A program made the position numbers and the translations under genes. The notes beneath the pieces were generated by a model that saw only the letters and a program-made list of their open reading frames with translations, was not told where the DNA came from and did no database searches. A stretch of 64,000 nt of DNA from Sycobia sp. Sy_11 (taxonomy: Eukaryota > Arthropoda > Insecta > Hymenoptera > Epichrysomallidae). Where the stretch lies: NCBI GenBank assembly GCA_018907035.1, contig JACCIC010000048.1, positions 2,584,001 through 2,648,000 on the forward strand, given 5' to 3'. Positions 35,572 to 47,185 of this stretch are shown in pieces. How positions within the stretch are numbered: position 1 is the first letter of the stretch; every line of letters begins with the position of its first letter.

Positions 35572-37412
35572 CAAAGATTTTTTTAAATTTCCTAGATTTA
35601 CCCTAAAATCTCGAACTTTAAATGGATTAGCTTAGACTAAATTTATTGCATCTATTTCTAACCTATTCAGTTTCCACTATACTTTGTAATCTGATTTGAA
35701 AGTGAATTAATAAAAATATGGATTGTTAAAATTTGGAAACATTCATAATTGAATTGTCGAAATAATTGTAGCATGCCCGTTCTTCAACTGAAATCGATTT
35801 AAAAAAAAAAACTATTTTACTTTGATATTGATACCTAAGAAATCTACTGATCTACTTTTACAAACGATGTGACTGTACCAGAAGTTATCAAATATTTTCA
35901 AAATATGTAAGTTTTGTAGTGCGCGACCCATGCTGCACTTCCGATTCCCGCACTAGTAGACAAATTAACTTTACAAGTGATTGGTTTAGCCATTAAAACA
36001 ATTTATAGATATTTTATCATTAGAGTATCGTCTTTTTTCTTTATTCGCTTATCTAAAAATCTATTTTTTTTAAATCTTGTACCTATCTTAGATCAGCAGT
36101 TATTGAATATGTGAGAACGCAGCACGCTGAGCGCGCGTTAAAATTTCTCAAATACTCATATATATTTTTCATTTTTAATATTCATTATATTATATTATGA
36201 TGACTTGGATACATGTATTAATTAGGTTTATGAATAGGAATTAAAAGGCTTCTTTAATTATCAAAATTGGTTGAGCCTATCACTTGCAGTCGTAGCAAAG
36301 TTATAATTAATTAATTTTAATTCAATCAACGGACTGGGAATTCTTATTTTGCGTACTATTCTACAAAAGATACTATTCCTCAAGATTTTTTAACCATTTA
36401 AATTATCATAAGTTTTTTAAAGACGGGCCGGCAAGAACATGCCAATATAATTTGTAAATTATATTTTCATAGTACTGTAACCCCACGTTAGAAATAAGTG
36501 AGTGCATAGGTACATTTTTAATAAACAACTTCTTTAGTGAATATGCATACGTAATAATTTCGAAACTTCCTTGAATTGATACTTAAAAAATGTTTTTAAA
36601 AACTTATTTTTTACTATCGTAGAATTCAGTAAAACATAAAAAGAAACTGCAGTATGCGCAGTATGTTAATTCAATGAGTTAGTCATTTCCGCAATCTTAA
36701 AGTATGGAAAAGTATATTGTATATTATATGAAATTCAGAATAATTATTTTTACATATTTCCCCTGATTAAACTATATATTCAATATTTTATAGAAAATTA
36801 ATATTAAAAACAAAATATATTTACCATATTTAAGTAAACATTTAGGCAATTGTATATGGGTCAACTATTTATTGAATAAAACAAAAAAATTTCATTGTAT
36901 GCGTTTCCAAAGTCAAGAATTAGTATTTTTTATTTAAACAAATTATTTTTAGTCATTTTAAGAAAAAGTTCAATTTTGAAATAAATATTTTTCAAATAAA
37001 TAGAATGAAAGAAAAAATAGAAATTGAAAGTACGGAAATCACAAGATATTTTCTTCTTCAAGCTGGATGTTATAAATGTCAAAATACTTACGAAAAACCT
37101 TGAGAAATCGAGATGAGATAAAAAATGATGAAGGAACAGAAGGAACCTTTAACAGAAAAATATCGATACTGATGAAAAATGGATTGACGGCAATTTTCTC
37201 TTGATACTTTGTATACGACAATGAAGTGCTGAAAGCTGCTGAAAGAAGACTGAAACTTTGACTGAAAGTTAAGAATAACTATCAGCTCGACTTTCAGGAT
37301 AACGGTTAATAAGTTGATCGTACTGTAAGTTACTGTTATTAATTTTTCTATAATGAAAAATTCGACGGAACATTATGTCTGCTTTCATTATAGAAATTAT
37401 TAAGAGATTATA

Positions 37413-37457
<45 letters not shown>

Positions 37458-37470
37458 AATAATATACAAT
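35572..37470. other. AT-rich unique sequence
   Basis: No gene recognised. The 60-codon reverse frame at 37039..37221 has no known domain. (TA)n lies at 37409..37453, just before the 0.9-kb repeat. Confidence 0.6.
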
Positions 37471-38361
37471 TAAGATTATAAACGATTTATTATATGTTCT
37501 TTAAAATATGATACTATAATTTTCAGAATAAAATAAATTATTGCAATTACTCTATAATATACATAAGTAATTCAGATAATTTTATTTTGAACAATTTCTT
37601 CAATAGATAATTTCATCATAAGAGAGGTTATGTCCACAATCACTGCAATATTATAAATAAACAAACAGAGTAATTTCGTTATTAATGTATACAGAAAATG
37701 ACTCTATGATTTAGATTAATCTTTGTGTTAAATCGGAATTACACGAATTGTTTATCAATATGTATATCATACCAATAAGTCATAATACAGAGTATTTTGA
37801 TTTATAATTATTATTTATATTTTTATTATTTGAGACAATTAATGGATTCTCTCTTTTTGTTCCTACGCGTTATTTACTACAATATAATATAAGCACTAAA
37901 AATTAAAATTAAATTTTTTAAATTAAATAAAGAATATCCATTTTAGCACAAAATCATAAGACTCAATTTGAAATTTCTCCAATGGAAGAAAGGAAAGTCT
38001 TGATTTTTTGCAGAATCAAAAATTCGTCCGCATGATAAAGCTGGCATAGGAGCTGGGTCTGAATTGCTTTTTGATACTCGTGCGCATATTAGATGTTTTG
38101 GCTTAGCCTCTGTAATGATATAAACAAAAACAACAACGTCGCATTGGACAAAAGTGTATAACTATATCTATATATATTTAATGCCTACGTCACACCTCGT
38201 GACGTACGCAAATGCGCAAATTAATTTATGCTGACATAGCGGTGACATAGCGTTGGCGCGTTGATGTAGCAGTTGAGCCTGTTGAGGGCGCACGTTCCCG
38301 GCGCTCGAAAATCGTCGAGCCTTTCGTATATGGCATCGGCAATCTCTCCTTATTATCTCTG
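37471..38361. repeat. ~0.9-kb dispersed repeat, copy 2
   Basis: Direct copy of 30481..31346 with scattered substitutions and one ~27-bp extra segment near 38100. The same ends are seen (TAAGATTATAAACG and TTATTATCTCTG). The flanks differ between copies, so this is element-like duplication and not a large tandem duplication. No clear target duplication or terminal inverted repeat was found. Confidence 0.85.
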
Positions 38362-38481
38362 ATTATAGACTGTCAACTTTTCCAAAAATTCTTTGATTGC
38401 TTTTTATATTTTTGGAGTATCATATCAGAATCCTATATAATCATATTTGACACATAACTACCTTGTATGGAGAAGACAGAT

Positions 38482-38483
<2 letters not shown>

Positions 38484-38560
<77 letters not shown>
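38484..38560. repeat. (GA)n microsatellite
   Basis: About 77 bp of uninterrupted GA. Confidence 0.95.
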
Positions 38561-38565
<5 letters not shown>

Positions 38566-38859
38566 GAGAAAAGAAAAATCCAAGGAGATTAACATGGATT
38601 ACTCAATGTTGATGAGTGTTGCCATAAAATGCACCCACGAATTTCTTCTATACTGTTTCATCTCTTTCTCTCACCTGCTCTCACTGTTTATTACCTGTCC
38701 ATCTGCACGCACGTTGTACGAGGCCTAGCAGGCAGTTTACGGATATTTTTCGATTGTTCTGTACTAAGTAAATATTTTCTTAAAGCGAGTAATCGCATAA
38801 ACATTAACCAAGTAAGTAGTTATTAAAATAAAGCCTATATTTTCTCAACAGCAGAACAC

Positions 38860-39320
38860 AAATATTGGGAATTAAATGAATATTTTCTTATCTATAGAAA
38901 ATATTTTATTGAACCAATAACTGAAGATTTTTCTATCTATCGTGACAGGAGATAACCAACCCAGCGGATCAAAGAGGCGTGAAATATTCGAAAGTACTCT
39001 TCGCTTTGTTAATTTTTCGGATAATATATAAATGTTCAACGCGCAAAAATCAAAAACGTCTTCTGATACATTCCAATGTATACCTAATGTTTTTATAGAT
39101 TCCTCGCGATCAATAGACCTTGATTTTAGGGAATTATTTATCTGCGCGGGGATCGGAAGGATTTTTAATTTATTCGCAGTCCACTTATCTATCACAATAC
39201 CCGCAGATTCAATTAGATATGTTCGACGAGTTCTTACCTTTTCTGTATAGCTAATGAAAGATTGTCGGCTTTCAAAAATATATTGTCGACATACATATGA
39301 TCTTGAAGTCAGATACTGAA
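38860..39320 (-). pseudogene. BEL/Pao LTR retrotransposon pol remnant
   Basis: On the reverse strand a YVDNIFLKADN segment (about 39270..39300) matches the BEL/Pao RT motif C, YVDD changed to YVDN. After a break, the frame 38872..39195 reads KTLGIHWN, TKRRVLSNISRLFDPLGWLSPV. That pattern is characteristic of the region after RT in BEL/Pao pol (the Peptidase_A17-type block). In-frame stops separate the two parts. Flanking pol domains and LTRs are missing. It is a small dead remnant beside Jockey copy F. Confidence 0.75.
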
Positions 39321-39359
39321 GACATCCACTCTCGGATAAACGAGCTTAGGCTCAGCTCA

Positions 39360-40070
39360 ATAAACAACTTCTCCATCCCGTGGACACTCCCACAAACACC
39401 TCCGCCTCAGCAGGAGCACAATGTTACAAGCCTTCTTAAAGCTCAAACCTTTCTCCCATAGCGAAACCCTGTCACTCAGAATAAAGACCAAAGCCTTCTC
39501 CGCCATCATCAGGAACATTGCCACATATGCCATATGCCATCCTCATGTGGGGGTCCACCCCCCCCCCCTCAGACAGACCGCAGCGACTCCAAGGCACCTA
39601 CATGAGGCTGCCCTAAACATCCCTTGGTACTTAAGGAGCACTCAAGTTCTTAAGGAAACTAACCTTCTTGTCTCAACGATTACGCGAATAAATACGCCAA
39701 AAATCTGAGAATCAATTAAACAGCACCCGAACTCATCACCTGATCGACGATCAGTAAACTCATCAGCCAACACAAGCCCCCCGTGCTTCGTTCTCTTACA
39801 TAAGCCTCTGCCCCCATGAAGGCAGAGCCACTAAACTCACCAATTCCTCCCCCCTATACACATCCCACTCGTGCTCTCCCACCCGCACACCGTTCCATTA
39901 ATAATTTTTATCCCAACAGATAAAGGGAATTATACATTCGGCTAGAAATCCGTGCGGGGAGGGGTTTCAGACGGTAGGCATGCGAGCAAAGGCTCCATGA
40001 ATCCGACACTACCTCTCTTCGAGAAGTGTCTTTGAAAGATTTCCCCTCCCCGCGTCACCAAAAAAAAAAC
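39360..40070 (+). mobile_element. Jockey 3' end, copy F
   Basis: C-terminal ORF2 remains (FLKLKPFSHSE, NIATYAI, PWYLRSTQVLKETNLL; 39421..39720, with frameshifts and a ~50-bp deletion near 39390). The 3' UTR follows, as in copy C, to a poly-A run at 40060..40069. Directly after the poly-A lies GAATGTTCATATCCAACTTTG of family E, the same target site used by copy C. The left flank is unrelated sequence, so the 5' side was rearranged. Confidence 0.8.
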
Positions 40071-40226
40071 GAATGTTCATATCCAACTTTGGGATTCGTA
40101 TCCGAAAGAAGGTTTGCCGTTAGTCGGTATTACCTTTTTTGTTCTTCAGGTTAACCTGACACTACTCTCACACCTTACGGATATCTGTTAATTTTTGTAA
40201 ATTTTATTTTCTCTTACGTGAGAAAA

Positions 40227-40281
<55 letters not shown>

Positions 40282-40848
40282 CTTTCTTTCACCTCCACTT
40301 ATAAATTGGTTCTGTATGCCAAATCATACTGAATATAGTTTGTGACGACAAATTATATTTTTGTTTTTATACATTATATTAACTTCAAAATTATGAGAAG
40401 AGACTGTTTTTTTTTAGTTTGAACAAAAGAAACGATTACAAAATAGGGTTCTTTTACCAACAACCTTGATACTATGTATATTTATATATATAAAATATAT
40501 GGTCACATCTGCATAAAAAGGCAATATCCATCGTCTACTTATGAAATATATTATTTGCATATCATTTTGATTGAATTTCAGTTGGCATCACTACGAAAAT
40601 ATTCACGGTATTTAATTGAAAAAACGAAAATATACGAAATATATAACATATAATATATGCATATTATATTGTACATATTATATATAAACATTTAAAATAT
40701 GGTTTCTACTGAGAAAATTGTATTGGCGTGTACGGGCGGTGAATTATGATATCCCGTTGTCTCAAGACGATTTCTATAGGCAGTTCTGTGTTCGGATGAT
40801 AGAATGCGATGTCCAGGTATCTCTGAGCGATTGTGAATATTTTCGTAG
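40071..40848 (-). mobile_element. Family E copy E4, reverse
   Basis: Reverse-strand family E from the Jockey target site through the AACCTGAAGAAC block, (CT)n (40230..40278), the AATACCGTGAATATTTTCG block and about two minisatellite units. It then switches directly to copy E5 in the opposite orientation. Confidence 0.65.
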
Positions 40849-40909
40849 TGATGTCAACTGAAATTCAAGCAAAATGGTATGCAAATAGCATTTTTCTGCA
40901 GAAGTGACC

Positions 40910-40965
<56 letters not shown>

Positions 40966-41136
40966 GTACCGAACCCTATTTTCCAATCATTTCTTTTAGT
41001 CAAACTAAAAAAAAACAGTCTCCTGTCGCAATTCTGAAGTTAGTATAAGGTATAAAAACAAAAATATAATTTGTCGTCACAAACTATATTCAATATGATT
41101 GGGCATACAGAATATGAGAAAGAAAGACAGAGAAAC

Positions 41137-41199
<63 letters not shown>

Positions 41200-41624
41200 T
41201 ATTCCCACGTAAGAGAAAATAAAATTGACAAAAATCAAAAATTATCCGCAAGGTGTGGATAGTGTCAGATTAACCTGAAGAACAAAAAAGGTAATACCGC
41301 AACGTCACACCTCCTTTAGGATACGAATCCCAAAATTGGATATGAACATTCGTTTGAGCTGGTCTGGTACTAATGCTTTAAGCGGACTATTTTGAGTTGA
41401 TGTGCGTGATTCAAGACGCCACCTAGAGGTCGCTGATGAAACTGATTGTTAAAACCGTTAACTTAATTTATTGATGAAAGTAAAATGATTTTCAATAAAA
41501 AAGCATAGTCTATGTCCTTCCCAAAATAATATAGAATCTATATTTCAAATTTCAGAACAATCGGTTCAGTAGTTGTGTCGGTTATCGTGTACAAACAAAA
41601 ACACACTTTGTCTTTATAAATTAA
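40849..41624 (+). mobile_element. Family E copy E5, forward 3' half
   Basis: It starts at the TATTTTCGTAGTGATG block. It carries (TA)n (40914..40962) and (GA)n (41140..41195), then the conserved AACCTGAAGAAC and CTTTAAGCGGACTATTTTGA blocks. It ends in CGGTTCAGTAGTTGTG and CTTTATAAATTA. Its last base touches the first base of E6. Confidence 0.7.
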
Positions 41625-42609
41625 CTAGCATCCCCGTCTCGGCTTCGCCCGAGATATTAATTTGACCGATTTCATAAATAATTCAAGAATATCTAAATAA
41701 AAAGTACTTTATATATAAAAATCTATGTTTCTATAAATAATTAATCGTAATTTACCTATCGTCACTTCTGTATAAAAAGCTGCTTCAATGTAGCGTCCAC
41801 TTCACAAATACGGCTTCGATGGAGAAAATTGTATTTTCGAGTTCGAGCGGTAGAAAAAGATGTCCAAGTATCTCGAGACAACGTTTATGGAGACTATCAT
41901 GTTCGGACTATAGGAAATGTCTCAGGACGACTGCTATAGAGAGTTTTGTGTTGGGGAGGTAGAATACGATGTCCAGGTATCCCGGGACGACTCTTACTGG
42001 AAGTGTGCGTGTTCGAATAATAGAATACGAATCTCTTCATAGAAGTCGTATTGACATACCTGGAAATTGTTTCCCACCAACTATACACGACACTCCGCAT
42101 AGAAGTCGTTCCAAATCATGTGGAAATCGCATGCTATCATCCGAACACGAAACTCCCCGTAGAAGCTGACCCGATATACCTGAACTTCGTTTCGTATCAA
42201 CTAAACACGATATTCCCCTTAGAAATCTTCCAATCATATCTGGACATCGTCTTCTACCATCCGAACACGAAACTCCCCGTAGAAGTCGTTCCATAACACC
42301 TGGAAATTGCATTCTATCATCCGGACACGAAATTCCCCGTAGAAGTTGTTCCGGCATACCTAAACATCGTTTCCTACCAACTAAATACGATAGTCCCAGT
42401 AGAACTCGTCCCGAGAAAGCTATCATCGTTTCCTAACGACTAAACACAATACTCCCCGTAGAAGTCGTTCGAAAAGACATAGTATCGTATCTACCGCCCC
42501 AACACGAATCTTCCCATAGAAGTTGATTTCCGCATACTTGGACGTCGTTTTCTATCAACTAAATACAATATTCCCCGTAAAGATCGCTCAGAGATACCTG
42601 GACGGGGAT

Positions 42610-42611
<2 letters not shown>
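41625..42611 (+). mobile_element. Family E copy E6, forward 5' half with long minisatellite
   Basis: It starts at CTAGCATCCCCGTCTCGGCT, whose CTCGG/CCGAG arms can form a small hairpin. The AAGCTGCTTCAATGTAGCG block follows, then about 13 minisatellite units, and the copy is lost at a (TA)n tract before PLE-D. It directly follows the end of E5, so E5 and E6 are a head-to-tail tandem pair. Confidence 0.7.
41820..42600 (+). repeat. 60-bp minisatellite array (best copy)
   Basis: From about 42001 to 42480 the units are exactly 60 bases long. Each unit has CTGGACATCGT, CTACCAACTAAA or CTATCATCCGAAC, ACGAAACTCCCCGTAGAAGT, and a variable C/G-rich join. Two unit types (ATCCGAACACGAAACT and AACTAAATACGATATT) are intermixed. 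Because the period is 20 codons, long periodic frames exist on both strands (for example 42037..42426 reverse), but there is no sign that they are translated. Confidence 0.9.

Positions 42612-42666
<55 letters not shown>
42612..42666. repeat. (TA)n microsatellite
   Basis: About 55 bp of TA at the junction between E6 and PLE-D. Confidence 0.95.
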
Positions 42667-42669
<3 letters not shown>

Positions 42670-42984
42670 ATATTAAAATAATTTAATTGTACTTATGTCG
42701 AATGCCCATATACAAATTAATAAATATTTTTTATTGGTCTTACAATCCAATCACTTCAATCTAAAAATAAAAAAAAAATAAATAAAATAAATAAAAATAA
42801 AAATAAATAAAAATAAAATAAAAATAAAATTAAAAATTAAATTAAAATTATAATGACAGTCAGACTGTCCTTGTTTACATTCATCCCCGTAGACTAATCT
42901 GAAAATAAAATATTAGCTGAAAAAATTCTTTGTTAGTAAAGTGCAGTCTGACTGTCCCCAACACCCTTACCTAATTGAAGACTT

Positions 42985-43024
42985 GTCCAACGTTTCGAGC
43001 TCGCTACGGCTCCTCATCAGGGAC
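42985..43024 (-). ncRNA. Hammerhead ribozyme core (PLE-D)
   Basis: Identical in every core base to 35180..35219, on the reverse strand. Confidence 0.7.
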
Positions 43025-43125
43025 TAAATTAAACCTTATATTCTAATCTATATATACCCATCCCCACCACCAAATTTAGTAAATTAAATATAAATTCCCC
43101 CTCTACACAAATTGTCCAAAACCAA

Positions 43126-43491
43126 TCAATTTAATAAGGAATGATAAACACTGTCCAATCTACCAGACTCTAACATTAAATTCACGTTATTTCGATTCCT
43201 AGAAATGTGAATACTTTCAAGACTCTCCCGTTTATACTTATTATTAATAACATGTTCCAAAATATCCACATTCACAAAATCAAAAGAATGTAAAAATTTT
43301 AAACAATGCTCTTTTAAACCGGAAGTAATATGTGAGCTACGTAAACTATATTTATGCTCAGAAATTCTCTTTTTTAAATATCTACCTGTTTGTCTAATAT
43401 AGTATTTATCACAATCCATGCAATTAATCTTGTAAACAACTCCTGATTTTAAGCATAAATCATTCTTATCTTTGCAATTATTAAACAATCT
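43126..43491 (-). pseudogene. PLE GIY-YIG endonuclease with linker end (copy D)
   Basis: An open frame of about 122 PLE codons from RRLFNNCKDK through VVYKINCMDCDKYYI and EHKYS to the natural stop. As in the plus-strand copy at 34287..35078, the YIG motif reads YIR. The frame continues upstream into Jockey sequence for about 10 codons, giving an accidental chimeric frame with an ATG at 43524. No RT is present. It closely matches the right half of PLE-A, so the two are recent sisters. Confidence 0.8.
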
Positions 43492-45113
43492 TCGCGAATT
43501 TGTTCGCGTAATCGTTGAGAGCAAGAAGGTTAGTTTCCTTAGGTACTTGAGTGTTCCTTAAGTACCAAGGGGTGTTAAGAGAAGAGAGTAGCAGCTTGGA
43601 GTCTTGGAGTCGGTGAAGTCTATCTGGGGGGATGGACCCCCAGATAGGGATGGCATATGTGGCAATGCTCCTGATGGTGGCGGAGAAGGTTCTGGCCTTT
43701 GTTCTGGGTGACAGGTTTTTGCTATGGAAGAAAGGTTTGAACTTTAAGAAGGGTTCTAGCATTTTGCTCCTAGTGAGGCGGAGGTGTTTGTTCTAGGATA
43801 GGTTCCTGTCTAATGTCACTCCGAGGTATTTGACCGATTGTCTCCACGGGATGGAGGAACCTTTGATCGTTATGTTTGGAGGGGTGCGGTTTTTACGGGA
43901 GATAAAGATTGCACTAGACTTGCTCTCGTTGATGGAGAGTCTCCACCGTGAGTACCAGTTGATGAGGTGTGGGAGAAATCTGTTTAGCCTTGAGGTGCTG
44001 TGGCAGATTGTTTTGGTGCCCTCTATGAGGGCAATATTGTCCGCGTAGAGTGCCCTGGTAATTGTTTCGTGCATGGGAAGTTCAGGGCAGAAAAAAGTAA
44101 AAGTGAGATTAAAGCCTTTGGAGCGGAAATGAGTTGCCAATCCTAACTCGAATAAATCGGTCTGTTAGGAACGACTTTATTATCCCGATCAAATAGTGGG
44201 GGATGTCATTGGCAATGAGCTTGAAGACGAGTCTGTCATGCCATACCCTGTCGAAGGCTTGCTGGACATCTAGCAGCAGCATCGTTGTGTGCAGCCGCCT
44301 GTTCATGTTGTCAGCAATGAGTTCCGTAACTCGGAGAAGTTGGTGACAGGTGCTGTGCCCTGTGCGGAACCCATGCTAACAATCAGGTATGAGGTTTTTT
44401 CTGGTGACCGAGGTGGAGAGGCGTTTTAGGATAATGCTTTCGGCCAGTTTGCTTAGGTAGTTTAGAAGACTGATGGGACGATAGCTTGCGGGGTCGTTGA
44501 TGGACTTCCCAGCTTTTGGAAAACAGACCACTTTGGCTGTTTTCCAGGCCTTGGGAAAGTATTGATGGCTCATCACTGCGTTTACGATATTGCAGATGGA
44601 TATGATGTGTTTATGGGGGAGGATTTTTAGTGTATTGTTATTGATTTTGTCAGCACCAGGCGCTTTCTTGTTTTGAAGACTGCGAATGATGTCGCGTATC
44701 TGTTTGAGAGAGGTAGGGATGATGTTCCTGTTTGAAGGGAGGAAGTCTTGAGCTGTCTGGGTGACATGCTCATGAAAGCGCGAGAGTTCTGGTGCGCTGG
44801 GTAGAGGTGAGCACTGATTGCTGAGAGATGATGCGAAGATCTCGGCCTTTTCTTCAGCAAGTGAGAAGGTTTGGCCATTTTGCTTGAGTGGTGGAAGGCA
44901 AGGGCAACTGCCGCGTATAGATTTTATTACCTTCCAGACGTTTTTGGGGTGAGTTTCGGCTTCAGTGATGAAATCGTTGAAGCGGCTGTTTCTGAGCTCG
45001 TTTATACGAGAGTGGATGTCCCTTTGTATGGAGTGGAATTGGATTTTGAGAAGTGGAGTTCTAAGATGTTGCCATTTGTTCCAGATTCTATTCTTTTGCT
45101 TAATTATCTTCAA
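43492..45113 (-). pseudogene. Broken Jockey reverse transcriptase (copy D)
   Basis: ORF2 after the endonuclease deletion. The frame 45113..44376 holds KAPGADKIN, YFPKAWKTAKVV and SYRPISLLN. 44306..44109 holds LLLDVQQAFDRVWHDRL (motif A). 44140..43793 holds a motif C that reads YADN in place of YADD, and WYSRWRLSINESK. 43762..43492 holds the C-terminal part with IPIWGSIPPDRL. At least three frameshifts or stops separate these frames. The changed catalytic motif alone would inactivate the enzyme. Confidence 0.85.
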
Positions 45114-45249
45114 AATACCGTCGGGGAGTTTATTGTTAGTGCCCTGTGAAGGGCGGCGTTGGAGAGTTGGAGGAGTTGGAGGAGTTCTGGTGATCTATTT
45201 TCTGCAGATGATGCCGTTGGCGTTCCAGTTGAGGATCCTTATCTCGGGA

Positions 45250-46390
45250 TTAGCCATTATTGGGTCTGCAGAGAGCGGCGGTAATGTCCGTGACGAACTG
45301 CATTATGATGTTTTGCAGTTCGGAAGCAATGGGAGGCGAATTGATTTGCAACGGTACCGCTGATACTGCTCTGTTGCTCACGATGCTCGCATATGTGGTG
45401 CGGGTGAGGTTTGCCCGATTTTTATGAAGATTGGGGGTGATGCTCTTTTTCTGTATGAGTTGGGAAGGGGGGGTTTTACCGGTTTTGGGTACATTTACCG
45501 GCATCACTTATTTTTGGGGGAGCTTGTCCTTCCTTGGGACTTTGGGGCAGCCCTTGTAAATTGCCCTGTGCTCTCCTTTGCAGTTGGCGCAGGGGGGCGC
45601 GCGTCTTTATTGTCTTGTAGAGGACATGACGGGGTGGCGTTTTCGCTGCAAAAAGCGTAGGCCCATGCAGTATGGCAGTAGTTTGCCATGTGATTATATT
45701 TGAGACAACGCCGGCACTGCGGCGTGACTTTCGACTTCCTCTTTGTCTCCACTTTTAAGTTGAGGCCACCGATGGTGTAGAAGTCGAAGATTGACTTAGC
45801 GGCGGGTGAGGAAGGGTCTAGGTGAACGGTCACTAGTGGCCAGATTTTTTCGCCGCTACGCATTCGGTGAATGCGTCGTGGGGTGTAACCTTTCGAGTTT
45901 AGTTCATTCAGGATGTCTTCGTCTTGGATGGCTTCGTTAATACCACGAATGACTACAAACAAGTCCCGTTCTTCGGGGAGTTGGTTGGTGGTATATTGTA
46001 TTTTAGTATTTTCTAGGTGGGCCATTGGGTGTCTGAAGTTGTTTACATTTGCCGCGTAGACCTTGACCGAGTCAGAGGTGTTGACGGCCCGGCGAACGGA
46101 TATTCCGGCTTTCTCTATGGCGATCTTTAGCTTTGGCCAAATCATTTTTTGGCGGATGATGATGGGGGGTGGGAGTCGAATAGCGATGGAGGATTCTTTT
46201 TCAGTGCGGATTTGGCAACGCGGATGCGTTTACGGCCTTGCTTTATGAACTCGGCTTCTTCGGAGATCGGAGTTGATTCGGAGACGATTATTTTGGTAGC
46301 GGGGGTGCAGAAATTTGCTGCCTCCTGAAAGAAATCCATGGCAGACGAGGAAGATGTAGAAGTTCCGGTGGTGTGGCGTGATGTTGCCAC
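45250..46390 (-). pseudogene. Jockey ORF1 (gag-like nucleic-acid-binding protein)
   Basis: Three overlapping frames make up ORF1. 46390..46142 is a Ser/Thr-rich N-terminus. 46145..45504 is a central domain (KVYAANVNNFRHPMAHL, ELNSKGYTPRRIHRMRSG, WPLVTVHLD) followed by a zinc knuckle CRRCLKYNHMANYC and a weak second one (CSENATPSC). 45507..45250 is the C-terminal tail. This layout is typical of Jockey-clade ORF1, which coats element RNA. Two frameshifts, near 46143 and 45505, break it. The ORF1 stop overlaps the ORF2 start. Confidence 0.8.
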
Positions 46391-46640
46391 CGATTGAGAG
46401 AAGGTTGGATCTGCTGTGGTGGTGATTATTATATTTTATAGGCGGTCAATCTGATCCCGGAGGCCGATGATAATTTCTATCAGCTTTTGTGGGGGGAGGG
46501 AAGACCGTCGAGGTCGGTGGTAAGGCCGGTGTCCATGTCCACGGAGTCGGACTTACGAATGAGTGGAGGAAGCTGATTGCCTCCAGTTTGTGATTGGGGG
46601 GCGGGGTTAAAGGTAGAGGGAAAGGTGGGGTGTGGGAGAT

Positions 46641-46711
46641 TATAGCTATGAAGAAATATTTAAATATGTAAATATAAATATAAATATAGGTATGATTACA
46701 TTCTAAATATA

Positions 46712-46761
<50 letters not shown>

Positions 46762-47185
46762 TTATAGAATTAGTTAAAAATGAGGTAAATCAAATATAAA
46801 TTATATAAGTTTAATTTAAGAGAGGTTAGTTTGAGTTGAAAATCTAAGATAGATGAGAAATTAAGTTAAAATTAAAATCAAGTTTAAAGTTAAAATTGAA
46901 TTAAAATTAGAATTAAAATTAAAAATTAAAATTTTTGAGGTTAGTTTTAAAAAATTTTAAGAGTTTCTTACAAACTTATAATTTATAAATTATATAAATT
47001 ATAAATTACAAGTTATCTAAGAGATAAATGAGAATTAAATTAAAGTTATGTAAGAGATAAATGAGAATTAAATTAAAGTTAAATAAGGCCCAGCTTTTTA
47101 GCTCACTGATGTAGATGTTCATGATGATATGATCATCATGATGAAGGGTGTCGAGGTGTGGATCATCTATGTAGATGTATGTATG
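46641..47185. other. AT-rich spacer with (TA)n
   Basis: (TA)n lies at 46717..46759, then AATTAAAATTA-rich sequence and a short duplicated piece near 47020..47090 (AAGAGATAAATGAGAATTAA repeated). A palindromic TGATCATCATGATGA-like patch lies near 47120. No gene seen. Confidence 0.6.

Larger units (their letters stand above)
42680..43491 (-). mobile_element. Penelope-like element D, 5'-truncated
   Basis: Reverse strand: part of the linker, a complete GIY-YIG domain and the full 3' UTR with hammerhead core (42985..43024), two CAGTCTGACTGTC palindromes and the TTATTTAT-rich tract. The 5' side is joined to Jockey copy D at 43491/43492. Confidence 0.85.
43492..46640 (-). mobile_element. Jockey-clade element, copy D (near-complete 5' side)
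   Basis: Reverse strand, from a 5' UTR near 46640 through ORF1 (about 46390..45250) and the ORF2 start, where ORF1 and ORF2 overlap at ATGGCTAA. A large internal deletion then removes almost the whole endonuclease, and the RT (45113..43793) and C-terminal domain (43762..43492) follow. The 3' end has been lost where PLE-D is joined. Several frameshifts are present. This copy and copies C, F and 12975..13986 together cover the whole element. Confidence 0.85.

Noticed and set aside
42037..42426. 129-codon reverse frame with a 20-residue repeat
   Set aside because: Same cause as above: periodic frames exist on both strands of the array and are not conserved between copies.
45149..45660. Plus-strand frames over Jockey ORF1
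   Set aside because: They are antisense to the zinc-knuckle protein and have no domain of their own.
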